Assembly (NCBI GenBank): GCA_047125605.1
Contig: CP138932.1
Span: forward strand, 3,472,001 to 3,536,000
Reading direction: 5' to 3'
From: JAKVBK01 sp022447275
Lineage (GTDB): Bacteria; Pseudomonadota; Alphaproteobacteria; Rhodobacterales; Rhodobacteraceae
DNA: 64,000 nt
Positions 42,899 to 51,225 of this stretch are shown here, one piece after another. The notes beneath the pieces were generated by a model. It was not told the DNA's origin. It did not search any database and was given only the letters and a program-made list of their open reading frames with translations. The position numbers and the translations under genes are program-made. Each line of letters opens with the position of its first letter. Within the stretch, counting starts at the first letter, position 1.

Positions 42899-43912
42899 CT
42901 ATTCGTAGGACAGCTCAGTCGCCTTGCCACGGAAGATGTAGTAGGCGAGCGTTGTGTAGAGCGCGATCATGGGCAGAACAAATACCGTACCGGCCAGAAT
43001 GATGATGAGCGCTTCAGGGGCTGATGCGGCCTCATAGAGTGTTAGCTTTTCCGGGACGACATAGGGGTAGAAGCTGTAGGCCATGCCGCAGAATGCCAGG
43101 ATGAACAGGCCTGTTCCGCAGGCAAACGGCACCCAGGCGCGGCTGTCATTGGCGCTGGGCAGGCGGCGCAAGGTGACCCAGATAATGCCCAGCAGACCGA
43201 GCGACAGTAAAGGCAGTGGCGCCAGCATCAGCACTTGGGGCATGCTGAACCACTTGTCGAAAATCCGCGCGCTGATCAGCGGGGACGCCAGCGAGATTGC
43301 GCCAAGCCCCAAAACGAGGCCCCAGATGCCGCCGCGCGCCCAGGACACCGCTTTTTCCTGGAGCAGACCGTCTGTCTTGATGATCAGCCAGGCTGCGCCG
43401 ATGAAGCTGTAGCCAACCGTGAGGAACACCGATGTGAGCAGCGCGAAGCCCACGGTCCAGATCGTCCACTCCAGGCCCATGATATACATGCCCAGCATGA
43501 AGCCTTGTGACAGCGCCGCCAGCATCGAGCCCCCCCAGAAGATCCAGTTCCATGTCGATTTCCATTTTGGCGGGGCCTTGACGCGGTATTCGAAGGCAAC
43601 GCCGCGCAGGATGAGCCCGATCAGCATGGCCGCCACCGGCAGATAGAGCGCGGTCAGGATTGTGCCGTGGGCGGCGGGGAAGGCCACGAGCAGGAGGCCG
43701 ATGGCCAGCACAAGCCAGGTTTCATTGGCATCCCAGAACGGACCGATCGAGGCGATCATGCGGTCTTTCTCGCGGTCATCGGCGAAGGGGAACAAAACAC
43801 CAACGCCGAGGTCAAACCCGTCTAAAACCACGTAGACCAGGATCGCGATGCCCATGAGGGTGGCAAAGGTGAAAGGCAGCCAAACCTGTGGATCTCCGAA
43901 CAGTGTCATCAT
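42899..43912 (-). CDS. cydB: Cytochrome bd-type quinol oxidase subunit II
   Basis: A 337-residue integral membrane protein with about nine hydrophobic segments. VYVVLDGFDLGVGVLFPFADD near 27 and GPFWDANETWLVLAIGLLL near 56 are CydB hallmarks. With CydA it forms the cyanide-insensitive (CioAB-type) quinol oxidase that reduces O2 without pumping protons. It follows cydA by 108 bases that contain a strong hairpin. No cydX-like small ORF was seen. Confidence 0.95.
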   Translation of the reverse strand: MMTLFGDPQVWLPFTFATLMGIAILVYVVLDGFDLGVGVLFPFADDREKDRMIASIGPFWDANETWLVLAIGLLLVAFPAAHGTILTALYLPVAAMLIGLILRGVAFEYRVKAPPKWKSTWNWIFWGGSMLAALSQGFMLGMYIMGLEWTIWTVGFALLTSVFLTVGYSFIGAAWLIIKTDGLLQEKAVSWARGGIWGLVLGLGAISLASPLISARIFDKWFSMPQVLMLAPLPLLSLGLLGIIWVTLRRLPSANDSRAWVPFACGTGLFILAFCGMAYSFYPYVVPEKLTLYEAASAPEALIIILAGTVFVLPMIALYTTLAYYIFRGKATELSYE

Positions 43913-43988
43913 GATGTAGCCTCGCGGTTGTAATCCTTGTGACGGGGGGCGCGGGGCTTGGGCGGGATGACCCGCCGCGCGCCCCGCG

Positions 43989-44014
43989 CCGGCCCGGCCC
44001 GCAGGCCGGACCGG
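43989..44014 (-). other. Hairpin between cydA and cydB
   Basis: CCGGCCCGGCC (43989-43999) faces GGCCGGACCGG (44004-44014) with one mismatch and a four-base loop. In the message it could stabilise cydA RNA or uncouple cydB expression. Confidence 0.5.
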
Positions 44015-44020
44015 CGTGTT

Positions 44021-45442
44021 TTACTCCGCCGGCGTTGCGGCCGGGTTGGCTTTGCCTTGGAAGGGCGCACCATCTGCGCGCTTGCGTTCGGGCAGACGCT
44101 CACCGCGGGCTGCTTTACCGCAAAGATACGTGAGGGTGCCGATGTAGATCACCAGCAAAGCGGCGTAGACCGCGAGATAGGCAATCAAAGTTGTCAGCAC
44201 CATCGGCGCCGGTACATCCGCCACCGCAGCTTCGGTGGTCAGCACGCCGGTCACCAGCCAGGGCTGGCGGCCGATCTCTGTGGTCAACCAACCCGCAAGG
44301 GTGGCGACCCAACCCGAGAATGTCATCGCCACAAAGCCGTAGAGCGCAATGCGTGGCAGCCGCTCAATGTGCCACCGTTCCCCGGTGACCGCATCCCGCC
44401 GAGACAGGAACCAGACCGAGAACCAGCTCAGAGCCAGCATCAGCATGCCTGTTCCCACCATGACTCGGAAGGACCAGAACACCTTGCCCACGGGCGGGTG
44501 CAGTGGCGTTCCGTCTTCCGCGTAATAGTCGTTCAAACCCGGCACGATGCCACTGGGCGAGTGCTCGAGAATGATAGACGCCATGTTTGGAATGCCGATT
44601 TCAAATCGGTTCGAGCGGGTCTCTTCGTCAGGGATCGCAAAGAGCAGCATCGGCACGTGCGAGCCGGTATCCCAGTTGCCCTCCATCGCGGCCACTTTCG
44701 CGGGCTGGTGCTCCAGCGTGTTGAGGCCATGCTGATCGCCCATGAATATTTGCGCGGGGATCAGAACCGCCGCCAGAACTGCGCCGACGCGCAACCCGGT
44801 TGCGGCAACTTCGGAGCGATCCCCCATCAGCAAGCGCAGGGCCGAAAGGCCGGCGACCAGGAAGGATACGGTCAGTCCGCTTGCCAGTAGCATGTGGATC
44901 AGACGATAGGGGAAGGACGGGTTAAAGATCACGGCAAACCAGTCGGTTGCATAGGCCACGCCGTCCCGCATCTCATAGCCCGCCGGGGTGTGCATCCAGC
45001 TGTTGAGGGCCAATATCCAGAACGCCGACATCGTCGTTCCGAAGGCGACAAGGAACGTGGCCAAGGTGTGAAGCCAGCCCGGTACTTTGGAAAAGCCAAA
45101 GAGCATGATTCCCAGGAACACCGCTTCGAGGAAGAAAGCGGTGAGCACCTCATAGGCCAGCAATGGGCCCGCGATATTGCCCACGGTTTCCATGAAACCG
45201 GGCCAGTTGGTGCCGAACTGGAAGGACATGGTGATGCCTGAAACAACGCCCATGGCAAAGCTGAGGGCAAAGATCTTCACCCAGAAGCGATACGCGTCCA
45301 TCCAGCGATCCTCGCCGGTGGCGGAGTATCGCAACTTGAAGAACAGCAGGACCCATCCCAGGGCGATCGTGATCGTCGGGAAGAGTATGTGAAACGAGAT
45401 ATTTGCACCGAATTGGATGCGCGACAGGATCAGTGCGTCCAT
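44021..45442 (-). CDS. cydA: Cytochrome bd-type quinol oxidase subunit I
   Basis: A 473-residue haem-bearing subunit. SRIQFGANISFHILFPTIT at the N terminus contains the haem ligand His 18; the haem b ligand His is in YRLIHMLLASGL near 183, and the Met ligand lies in MVGTGMLMLALSW near 343. Shorter than E. coli CydA (522), in keeping with the short Q-loop CioA form. The gene lies 3 bases after the GbsR-type regulator gene, which implies one operon regulator-cydA-cydB. Confidence 0.95.
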   Translation of the reverse strand: MDALILSRIQFGANISFHILFPTITIALGWVLLFFKLRYSATGEDRWMDAYRFWVKIFALSFAMGVVSGITMSFQFGTNWPGFMETVGNIAGPLLAYEVLTAFFLEAVFLGIMLFGFSKVPGWLHTLATFLVAFGTTMSAFWILALNSWMHTPAGYEMRDGVAYATDWFAVIFNPSFPYRLIHMLLASGLTVSFLVAGLSALRLLMGDRSEVAATGLRVGAVLAAVLIPAQIFMGDQHGLNTLEHQPAKVAAMEGNWDTGSHVPMLLFAIPDEETRSNRFEIGIPNMASIILEHSPSGIVPGLNDYYAEDGTPLHPPVGKVFWSFRVMVGTGMLMLALSWFSVWFLSRRDAVTGERWHIERLPRIALYGFVAMTFSGWVATLAGWLTTEIGRQPWLVTGVLTTEAAVADVPAPMVLTTLIAYLAVYAALLVIYIGTLTYLCGKAARGERLPERKRADGAPFQGKANPAATPAE

Positions 45443-45445
45443 TGT

Positions 45446-46015
45446 CTATCCTTTCTTCCGGATCGGCAGGGGCAGCACGCGGCTGGCCCCTTGCACGAAG
45501 TACTGCAATTTGCGACCGGCCTTCAGCAGGGCGACGAGGCGCTCTGTTTCCAACTGGTCGAGTTCGTCGTGAAACTGTGTCATGTCGTCGATCAGATCGC
45601 GGGCCTCTGTAATGCGCTGGTGGGCATAGGCATCCTCGGCGCTTGGGGGCGCCATGGACAATGTGCGCAGTTTGGACAGCGTCGGATCGATCTCCCGCTT
45701 GCGGCGTTCCGTCGCCAGCGTGCGGACAATGGCCCAAAGGTCTTCGGGCGTGGCGTAGAAGTCGCGTCGGTCGCCCGGGCGATGCGACAGGGTGACGAGG
45801 TTCCAGCCTTGAAGTTCCTTCAGCCCCATTGAGACGTTGGACCGCGAAAACCCGAGGGTCGCGACGATGTCGTCGGCGCATAGTGGCTCCTCGGACAGGA
45901 ATAGAAGCGCGTAGATCTGCCCCACGGTCCGGTTGATGCCCCAGCGCGATCCCATCTCTCCGAAATGGAGTATGAACGCCGATTTGAGCTCTGAGAGAGC
46001 GGTGGTTTCTTGCAT
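45446..46015 (-). CDS. GbsR/MarR-type transcriptional regulator linked to cydAB
   Basis: A 189-residue winged-helix regulator of the GbsR type. The DNA-binding domain covers roughly residues 20-90 (GQIYALLFLSEEPLCADDI, then TLGFSRSNVSMGLKELQGW and a wing HRPGDRRDFY). The C-terminal half is helical and likely dimerises. A palindrome TTTCAG-N6-CTGAAA lies 9-26 bases upstream of its start, suggesting self-control of the whole regulator-cydAB operon. The signal it senses is not known; GbsR proteins elsewhere respond to choline. Confidence 0.88.
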   Translation of the reverse strand: MQETTALSELKSAFILHFGEMGSRWGINRTVGQIYALLFLSEEPLCADDIVATLGFSRSNVSMGLKELQGWNLVTLSHRPGDRRDFYATPEDLWAIVRTLATERRKREIDPTLSKLRTLSMAPPSAEDAYAHQRITEARDLIDDMTQFHDELDQLETERLVALLKAGRKLQYFVQGASRVLPLPIRKKG

Positions 46016-46023
46016 TTCACGAC

Positions 46024-46041
46024 TTTCAGGAATTTCTGAAA
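46024..46041. promoter_or_regulatory. Candidate operator TTTCAG-N6-CTGAAA upstream of the cyd regulator
   Basis: The 18-base palindrome is exact in its six-base arms and in the central AATT; only one base pair of the 9 is broken. Its right edge is 9 bases before the regulator start codon on the minus strand. Confidence 0.6.
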
Positions 46042-46116
46042 CAAAATTACGGCGTTGCCGTTCTATGGCAAGGATTGGTGCGCAAACTGCGTCGGAATGT
46101 CATGCAGGGAGGGCAG

Positions 46117-46162
46117 GACCGGGGCGCTGCCCCGGACCCCGGAGTATTTGGGCCAAGATGAT
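46117..46162 (+). repeat. Rhodobacteraceae-type intergenic repeat, copy D
   Basis: ACCGGGGCGCTGCCCCGG forms a hairpin (46118-46135), then ACCCCGGAGTATTTGGGCCAAGATGATG (46136-46163), forward orientation. Confidence 0.75.
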
Positions 46163-46281
46163 GGAGCGCGTGCACTCTGCGTTGCTGCATCAAACTGGGT
46201 TGCAGTTTCAGATGTGGTCGTTAGCCTCTGCCCCAGCGGAAACCGCATATGAAAAGACACAATTGTTCTGGGGAGGACCGA

Positions 46282-47313
46282 ATGTCGAAACTGATCTCAT
46301 CGAAATATCTTGGCAGCGCTGCCGTAGCGGCGTTGACGCTGGCCTTTGCTGGGGAGGCTCTGGCCACGGAATGGAACGCTTCTGTTTGGGGCAAGCGCCG
46401 TGCCTTTACCGAGCATGTCGAGAAACTGGCCGAACTGGTGGAGGAGAAGTCTGGCGGCGACTTTACCATCAACATTTCCTATGGCGGCTTGTCCAAGAAC
46501 CGCGAAAACCTCGATGGCATTTCCATTGGCGCGTTCGAGATGGCGCAGTTCTGCGCGGGGTATCACCCTGACAAGAACCGGGCGATCACCGTTCTGGAAC
46601 TGCCGTTCCTCGGCGTTGCCAACCTCGATGAAGAGGTGGCCGTGAGCCATGCTGTTTATGATCATCCGGCTGTGCAGGACGAGATGTCCCAGTGGAATGC
46701 GATGATGGTGATGACCTCGCCAATGCCGCAGTACAACCTTGTGGGGACTGGCGAGCCGCGGGATACGCTGGCGGATTTTGACGGCATGCGGGTGCGCGCA
46801 ACGGGTGGCCTTGGCAAGGCGTTCGCCTCCGTCGGCGGTGTGCCCACTTCGGTGACGGCGACCGAAGCCTATCAGGCCATGGAATCCGGCGTTGTGGACA
46901 CTGTGGCGTTCGCCCAGCACGCCCACCTTTCCTTTGGCACGATCAACCAGGCTGACTGGTGGACTGCCAACCTCAACCCCGGCACCGTGAACTGCCCGGT
47001 TGTCGCGAATGTGGATGCCTATGAGGCGCTGTCGGATGAGCACCGCGCGATCTTTGATGAAAGCGTTGACGAATCCATTGAGCACTACCTGGCAAACTAT
47101 GCCGATCTTCTGGAACGCTGGGACAGCGTGCTGGCTGAGAAGGGCGTTGCAAAGGTTGAGATCGACGAGGGTGAGATCGCCAAGTTCCGTGAAGTGGCTG
47201 GCGCGCCGGTGCACACCCAGTGGATCGCGGACATGGAAGCGCAGGGCCTGCCCGGTCAGGAGCTCTATGACCTCGTTCTCAAAACGCTGGAAGACACGCG
47301 GGCGACGAACTGA
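46282..47313 (+). CDS. TRAP transporter substrate-binding protein (DctP family)
   Basis: A 343-residue periplasmic protein. The signal peptide ends near residue 28 (FAGEALA-TEW). The DctP fold has the usual VRATGGLGKAFASVGGVPTS block near 178, in which the conserved Arg binds the substrate carboxylate. ATG 46282 has GGGGAGGA upstream; 46249 is also in frame. The genes dctQ and dctM follow, so the system is complete. The ligand is an organic acid of unknown identity. Confidence 0.92.
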   Translation: MSKLISSKYLGSAAVAALTLAFAGEALATEWNASVWGKRRAFTEHVEKLAELVEEKSGGDFTINISYGGLSKNRENLDGISIGAFEMAQFCAGYHPDKNRAITVLELPFLGVANLDEEVAVSHAVYDHPAVQDEMSQWNAMMVMTSPMPQYNLVGTGEPRDTLADFDGMRVRATGGLGKAFASVGGVPTSVTATEAYQAMESGVVDTVAFAQHAHLSFGTINQADWWTANLNPGTVNCPVVANVDAYEALSDEHRAIFDESVDESIEHYLANYADLLERWDSVLAEKGVAKVEIDEGEIAKFREVAGAPVHTQWIADMEAQGLPGQELYDLVLKTLEDTRATN

Positions 47314-47358
47314 ATCTGTCGGGCCACGAGCGTGTGGCCCGATCTGACATGAAATTGC

Positions 47359-47398
47359 TCCGGGGTGGGTGACTGCCCCGGAGTATGTGTATCGGGAA
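47359..47398 (+). repeat. Degenerate intergenic repeat, copy F
   Basis: CTCCGGGGTGGGTGACTGCCCCGGAGTATGTGTATCGGGA keeps the hairpin (CCGGGG/CCCCGG) and the GGAGTAT start of the tail but diverges afterwards. It sits in the dctP-dctQ gap. Confidence 0.5.
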
Positions 47399-47407
47399 GG
47401 GGGCGAC

Positions 47408-48037
47408 ATGGCGGGTGCGTCAACGGTACTGGAAGACGGCAGCCTTTTGAGCCGATTGGATCGGGCCTTGTTGCCGATCGAGAAATTCTTGGCCTTGCTC
47501 AGCGGGCTGGCGGCGTTCTCGCTGATGTTTCTGGCGGTGTGGTCTGTGACGGGGCGCAAGTTCTTTGCTGCGCCGTTGCCTGGCTATGTCGACATCATCG
47601 AAAGCCTGATGCCGCTGATTGCGATCATGGGCGTCAGCTATGTACAGCGCGAGGGCGGCCATATCCGGATGGATATCCTTGTGGGTGCCTTTCATGGCCG
47701 GGTGCTGTGGTTTCTGGAATTCGTGAGCATCCTTTTGATCATGGTGCTGATGTTTGGCTTGATCTGGGGCTCGTGGTCGCACTTCGATCGCAGCTTTGAT
47801 TGCGCCCGCCCCTTGTGTTCGCGCGACAGCACAATGGATCTGAGCATTCCTATCTGGCCGTCAAAGCTTGTTGTGCCAGTTGCGTTTTCGGTTCTGATGC
47901 TGCGTCTTTCCCTGCAGGCGGTGGCGTATGGGCGGGCCCTGGTGCTGGGCCTTGAGCGCCCGGTCGCGGTGCCGCTTGTGCAATCTGTTGAAGAGCAGGC
48001 GCGGGCTGAGGCCGGACAGCTTGAGGGGGCCGACTGA
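47408..48037 (+). CDS. TRAP transporter small permease (DctQ family)
   Basis: A 209-residue protein with four membrane segments. AIMGVSYVQREGGHIRMDIL near 83-102 is the DctQ signature. ATG 47408 has AAGGGGG upstream; an in-frame start at 47369 would begin inside the repeat. Between the third and fourth segments it has an unusual short loop with two Cys (FDCARPLCSRDST) near 130. Its stop overlaps the dctM start (TGATG). Confidence 0.9.
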   Translation: MAGASTVLEDGSLLSRLDRALLPIEKFLALLSGLAAFSLMFLAVWSVTGRKFFAAPLPGYVDIIESLMPLIAIMGVSYVQREGGHIRMDILVGAFHGRVLWFLEFVSILLIMVLMFGLIWGSWSHFDRSFDCARPLCSRDSTMDLSIPIWPSKLVVPVAFSVLMLRLSLQAVAYGRALVLGLERPVAVPLVQSVEEQARAEAGQLEGAD

Positions 48038-49434
48038 TGGATTCGATCTCGATCGGCCTGTGGACCACAGGCGGCATGCTGGTGATGGTTGTGCTGGGCA
48101 TGCGCGTTGCCTTTGCTGCGGGCCTGGCGGGGTTTGTCGGCCTCATCTGGCTGCGCTGGAATGGCTTTGACTATGACCCTGCCAAGTTTGGCAAAGCGGT
48201 CGAGGTCAGCGCAAAAGTGGCCGGGCAGGTACCCCATTCCAAGGTGTCGAGCCAGGCGCTGTCGCTGATCCCGACCTTTATCCTCATCGGCTATCTTGCC
48301 TATCACGCCAAGATGACCACCGCCCTGTTTGACGCGGCCAAGAAGTGGATCGCGTGGGTGCCGGGTGGACTTGCTGTTTCGACCGTCTTTGCGACTGCGG
48401 GCTTTGCAGCAGTGTCAGGGGCGTCTGTGGCCACCGCAGCCGTTTTCGCCCGGATTGCAATCCCGGAGATGCTGAAGGTGGGTTACAACAAGCAATTTGC
48501 CGCCGGTGTGGTGGCTGCGGGGGGCACTCTGGCATCGCTGATCCCACCATCGGCCATTCTGGTGATCTATGCGATTATTGTGGAACAGGATGTGGGCAAG
48601 CTGCTGTTGGCAGGGTTTATTCCGGGCGCCTTCTCGGCTCTCGTCTATGCCATCCTGATCATTGGCCTGGCGTTGGTGTTCAAGAATGTGGGCCCGCCGG
48701 TGGGGGGCTTTACTTGGCGCGAGCGGTTTGCGTCCCTGCCGCCGGCGCTTCCGATCGTAGCGGTCGTCGTCATCATTATCTTCTTTGTCTACAACCCGTT
48801 TGGCGATGCCTGGGGCACCCCGACAGAGGGCGGGGCCGTAGGGGCGTTCATCGTGTTCTGCATGGCCTTGCTGCGGGGGATGGGCCTGAAGCAGCTTGGG
48901 GCTGCCTTGCTGGAAACTGCAAAACTGACGGTGATGATTTTCACGATCATCTGGGGCGTTTTGATCTATGTGCGCTTTCTCGGATTTGCCGATCTGCCGG
49001 GGGCTTTCTCTGATTGGATCACATCGCTTGAGATGTCGCCGTGGATCATTCTGATCTGCATCCTTTTGGCGTATGCGGTGCTGGGCATGTTCATGGATGC
49101 CATCGGCATGCTGCTGCTGACCTTGCCCGTCGTCTATCCAGCTATCATGGCCCTGAACGGAGGCGAGTTCGTCTCGGCTGCCGACAGTGCGTTCGGAATG
49201 TCCGGCCCCATGTGTGCGATTTGGTTCGGGATCCTCGTGGTGAAGATGGCAGAGTTTTGCCTGATCACTCCACCGATTGGTCTGAATTGTTTCGTTGTGG
49301 CCGGTGTGCGCGATGACCTGAGCGTGCAGGATGTCTTCAAGGGGGTGACACCGTTCTTCATCGCGGATGCGGTGACGATTGCCCTGCTGGTTGCCTTCCC
49401 ATGGATCGTGCTCTGGCTGCCTTCGCAAGCCTGA
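48037..49434 (+). CDS. TRAP transporter large permease (DctM family)
   Basis: A 465-residue polytopic transporter with about twelve hydrophobic segments. ATAGFAAVSGASVATAAVFA near 128-147 and AAGGTLASLIPPSAILVIYA near 165-185 are the diagnostic DctM repeats, and DAIGMLLLTLPVVYPAIMAL near 350 is the second half of the fold. It moves the substrate with Na+ using DctP and DctQ. A stable UUCG hairpin lies 10 bases after its stop. Confidence 0.95.
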   Translation: MDSISIGLWTTGGMLVMVVLGMRVAFAAGLAGFVGLIWLRWNGFDYDPAKFGKAVEVSAKVAGQVPHSKVSSQALSLIPTFILIGYLAYHAKMTTALFDAAKKWIAWVPGGLAVSTVFATAGFAAVSGASVATAAVFARIAIPEMLKVGYNKQFAAGVVAAGGTLASLIPPSAILVIYAIIVEQDVGKLLLAGFIPGAFSALVYAILIIGLALVFKNVGPPVGGFTWRERFASLPPALPIVAVVVIIIFFVYNPFGDAWGTPTEGGAVGAFIVFCMALLRGMGLKQLGAALLETAKLTVMIFTIIWGVLIYVRFLGFADLPGAFSDWITSLEMSPWIILICILLAYAVLGMFMDAIGMLLLTLPVVYPAIMALNGGEFVSAADSAFGMSGPMCAIWFGILVVKMAEFCLITPPIGLNCFVVAGVRDDLSVQDVFKGVTPFFIADAVTIALLVAFPWIVLWLPSQA

Positions 49435-49444
49435 TCGGCCCAAC

Positions 49445-49466
49445 CCCGGAGCCTTCGGGCTCCGGG
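49445..49466 (+). terminator. UUCG hairpin after the TRAP operon
   Basis: CCCGGAGCC-TTCG-GGCTCCGGG: nine perfect pairs closed by a TTCG tetraloop, beginning 11 bases after the dctM stop. No T run follows, so termination is probable but not certain; it may act as a 3' stabiliser. Confidence 0.55.
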
Positions 49467-49597
49467 ACGCCGGGCGGGGCCCGTCTGTCGGCCCGCCCAG
49501 CCTGCCCCAAGGGCGGCTGATCTGAGTGGCCGATAGGTTCAACTGGCAATGCGTGGCGGTGCGGAGCAAAAGGCCGAAGCCTGATGCCTCTAAACAG

Positions 49598-49626
49598 AAA
49601 AAAGGCGCCCGCTTGGGGCGCCTTTT
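49598..49626 (-). terminator. Rho-independent terminator after the Hsp20 gene
   Basis: AAAAAAGGCGCC-CGCTTGG-GGCGCCTTTT is symmetrical with U runs in both directions. It lies 31 bases beyond the Hsp20 stop and could also back up the TRAP operon on the plus strand. Confidence 0.85.
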
Positions 49627-49657
49627 CCGTGTGTGTTCTGCATTAGACGAGAGCGTA

Positions 49658-50110
49658 TCAGGCTTCGATCGTCTGCGGTGCCTGGCCTGCGCGGGCAATC
49701 TCGATGCGGCGCGGCTTTAGGGCTTCTGGCACTTCGCGCACCAGGTCGATATGCAGCATGCCGTCGGCATGGGTGGCACCGCTGACACGCACGTGATCAG
49801 CGAGGTGGAACCGGCGTTCGAACGCGCGGGTCGCAATGCCACGGTGCAGATAGCTGCGGGTGTCGTCACCGTCAGCGCGCTTGGCAGCCACGATAAGCTG
49901 ATGTTCCTTCACCTCAACCGACAGGTCGTCGCCGCTGAAACCAGCTACAGCGATCGAAATCCGATACGTGGTCTCATCGGTTTTCTCGATGTTGTAGGGA
50001 GGGTAGGAAGGCGCTTGTACGTCGCTGGACAAAACCCTGTCCATCATGTCGGCAAAACGGTCATAACCAACGGTTGCGCGGTACAGCGGGGAAAGATCAT
50101 AGGTTCGCAT
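49658..50110 (-). CDS. Small heat shock protein, Hsp20/alpha-crystallin family
   Basis: A 150-residue IbpA-like chaperone. The N-terminal arm starts MRTYDLSPLYRATVGYDRF, the alpha-crystallin domain spans about residues 40-130 (YRISIAVAGFSGDDLSVEVK, then FERRFHLADHV), and the closing ATHADGMLHIDL is the conserved A-x-x-x-G-x-L motif. A C-terminal R-I-E-I anchor is present. A clear AGAGGA ribosome binding site precedes the start. No ROSE-type thermometer is obvious in the 145 bases upstream. Confidence 0.93.
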   Translation of the reverse strand: MRTYDLSPLYRATVGYDRFADMMDRVLSSDVQAPSYPPYNIEKTDETTYRISIAVAGFSGDDLSVEVKEHQLIVAAKRADGDDTRSYLHRGIATRAFERRFHLADHVRVSGATHADGMLHIDLVREVPEALKPRRIEIARAGQAPQTIEA

Positions 50111-50255
50111 GTGCGATCATCCTCTTCTTGAGCAATGGTCATGCGGCCCCTTCCTTCATTGGACAGGGACCATGGTCTGCCGGACCCGGAAGTGGCGTCC
50201 GACACCCATCACATGGGGAGGCTGAAAGCGCTGTTCAAGAGGTGGGCGGCAGCGA

Positions 50256-51044
50256 TCAGGGGCGCAGGAATTTTGCCCCGCCGGAGCGCATGATCCGCCC
50301 GTTGGTCAAGGCGGTTTCACGGCTGGCCGCGCGCAGGCGATCCAACTCAGGCGCCAGTGCGCTGCCCAGGGCCACCTTCCGTCCACCCTGCCGCGCTAGC
50401 GCTGCGATAACCGAGACGATGCGTGGCTGACCGCCAATGGTGGCGAAGACGGGCGCCCCGGAAGCGCCCTTGTCGATATCGCAGTCGAGCATGACCATGC
50501 CGCCCGTTTCCACGAGTACCGCACAGAGATCCTGCAGAGCGGGCGCCTCCGTGCGCCCAATCGCATAAGACACCACGCCCACCGAATCCCCGGTGCGCAG
50601 CGGAGCAGGGTTCCCCAGCGGCCGCAGGCCAGGCCGCTTGATCGGCGCATCCAAGGTGATCAAGGCAAGGTCATAGCGCAGGTTTGACAGCCCGAGCGAG
50701 CGATCGCTGCGGCGAAAATCAGGGTGCAGGGTGATTTGGGCGGCGCGTTGTTCGGCGATCATCTTTCCGTTGCGATAGGCGGCCTGAAAGACCACCTCGC
50801 TGGGATCCAGGACGCCGCTCTGGCTGTCATCGAGCAGGCAATGGGCCGCCGTCAGGACAGTGTTTGGATCAATCAGCGTGCCCGTGCAGATGCCAGTGCC
50901 GGCCAAGGTCAATCGGCCCACCGCGGAATAGGGCTGTATTTTGCTGTCGCTTTCGAGCGCCAGCAGGGATTGCGCCTGCCCCTGCGAAGGCAGTGCTCCG
51001 AACAGGCCAAAAGCGATCGCTAGAAGAGAGAATATGCGCACCAT
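50256..51044 (-). CDS. Secreted trypsin-like serine protease
   Basis: A 262-residue protein with a signal peptide (MVRIFSLLAIAFGLFG, cleavage after about GQAQS at residue 26). The catalytic triad is His 68 (LTAAHCLL), Asp 125 (RYDLALITLD) and Ser 195 (DKGASGAPVF). The GASGAP form, with Ala before Ser, is like the V8/glutamyl endopeptidase branch. The product is likely periplasmic or extracellular. It stands alone between Hsp20 and glcF. Confidence 0.88.
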   Translation of the reverse strand: MVRIFSLLAIAFGLFGALPSQGQAQSLLALESDSKIQPYSAVGRLTLAGTGICTGTLIDPNTVLTAAHCLLDDSQSGVLDPSEVVFQAAYRNGKMIAEQRAAQITLHPDFRRSDRSLGLSNLRYDLALITLDAPIKRPGLRPLGNPAPLRTGDSVGVVSYAIGRTEAPALQDLCAVLVETGGMVMLDCDIDKGASGAPVFATIGGQPRIVSVIAALARQGGRKVALGSALAPELDRLRAASRETALTNGRIMRSGGAKFLRP

Positions 51045-51121
51045 GCGCGATGTTTGGCTGCACAGAATGGCAGCAATAGGGCGGGGCTTGGACAGGGCCG
51101 GGATTTATTGTGCGGATGAGG

Positions 51122-51145
51122 GTTGGGGCATCCGTTTGCCCCAAC
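51122..51145 (-). other. Hairpin between glcF and the protease gene
   Basis: GTTGGGGCA and TGCCCCAAC form nine perfect pairs with a six-base loop, in a GC-rich gap that also has GCACCGG/CCGGTGC at 51178-51202. One of these may end the glcDEF message; neither has a T run. Confidence 0.45.
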
Positions 51146-51225
51146 ATCGCCTCATAAATCGGCCCGCTGGGCCCGCCGCACCGGCTTGGCGCGCGCCGGT
51201 GCGCCCCAGCCGCGCAGGGTGCGCC

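Noticed and set aside
47369..47407. Upstream start for DctQ
   Set aside because: It would begin inside the degenerate repeat; ATG 47408 has a proper ribosome binding site.
46297..47559. Open frame of 420 codons on the minus strand
   Set aside because: Antisense to the TRAP binding protein and DctQ, with no recognisable protein.
48415..49698. Open frame of 427 codons on the minus strand
   Set aside because: Antisense to dctM; high-GC codon bias leaves the opposite frame open.
50111..50255. ROSE-type thermometer or RpoH promoter for Hsp20
   Set aside because: No U(U/C)GCU-type anti-Shine-Dalgarno pairing or convincing CTTGAA/CCCCAT pair was visible.
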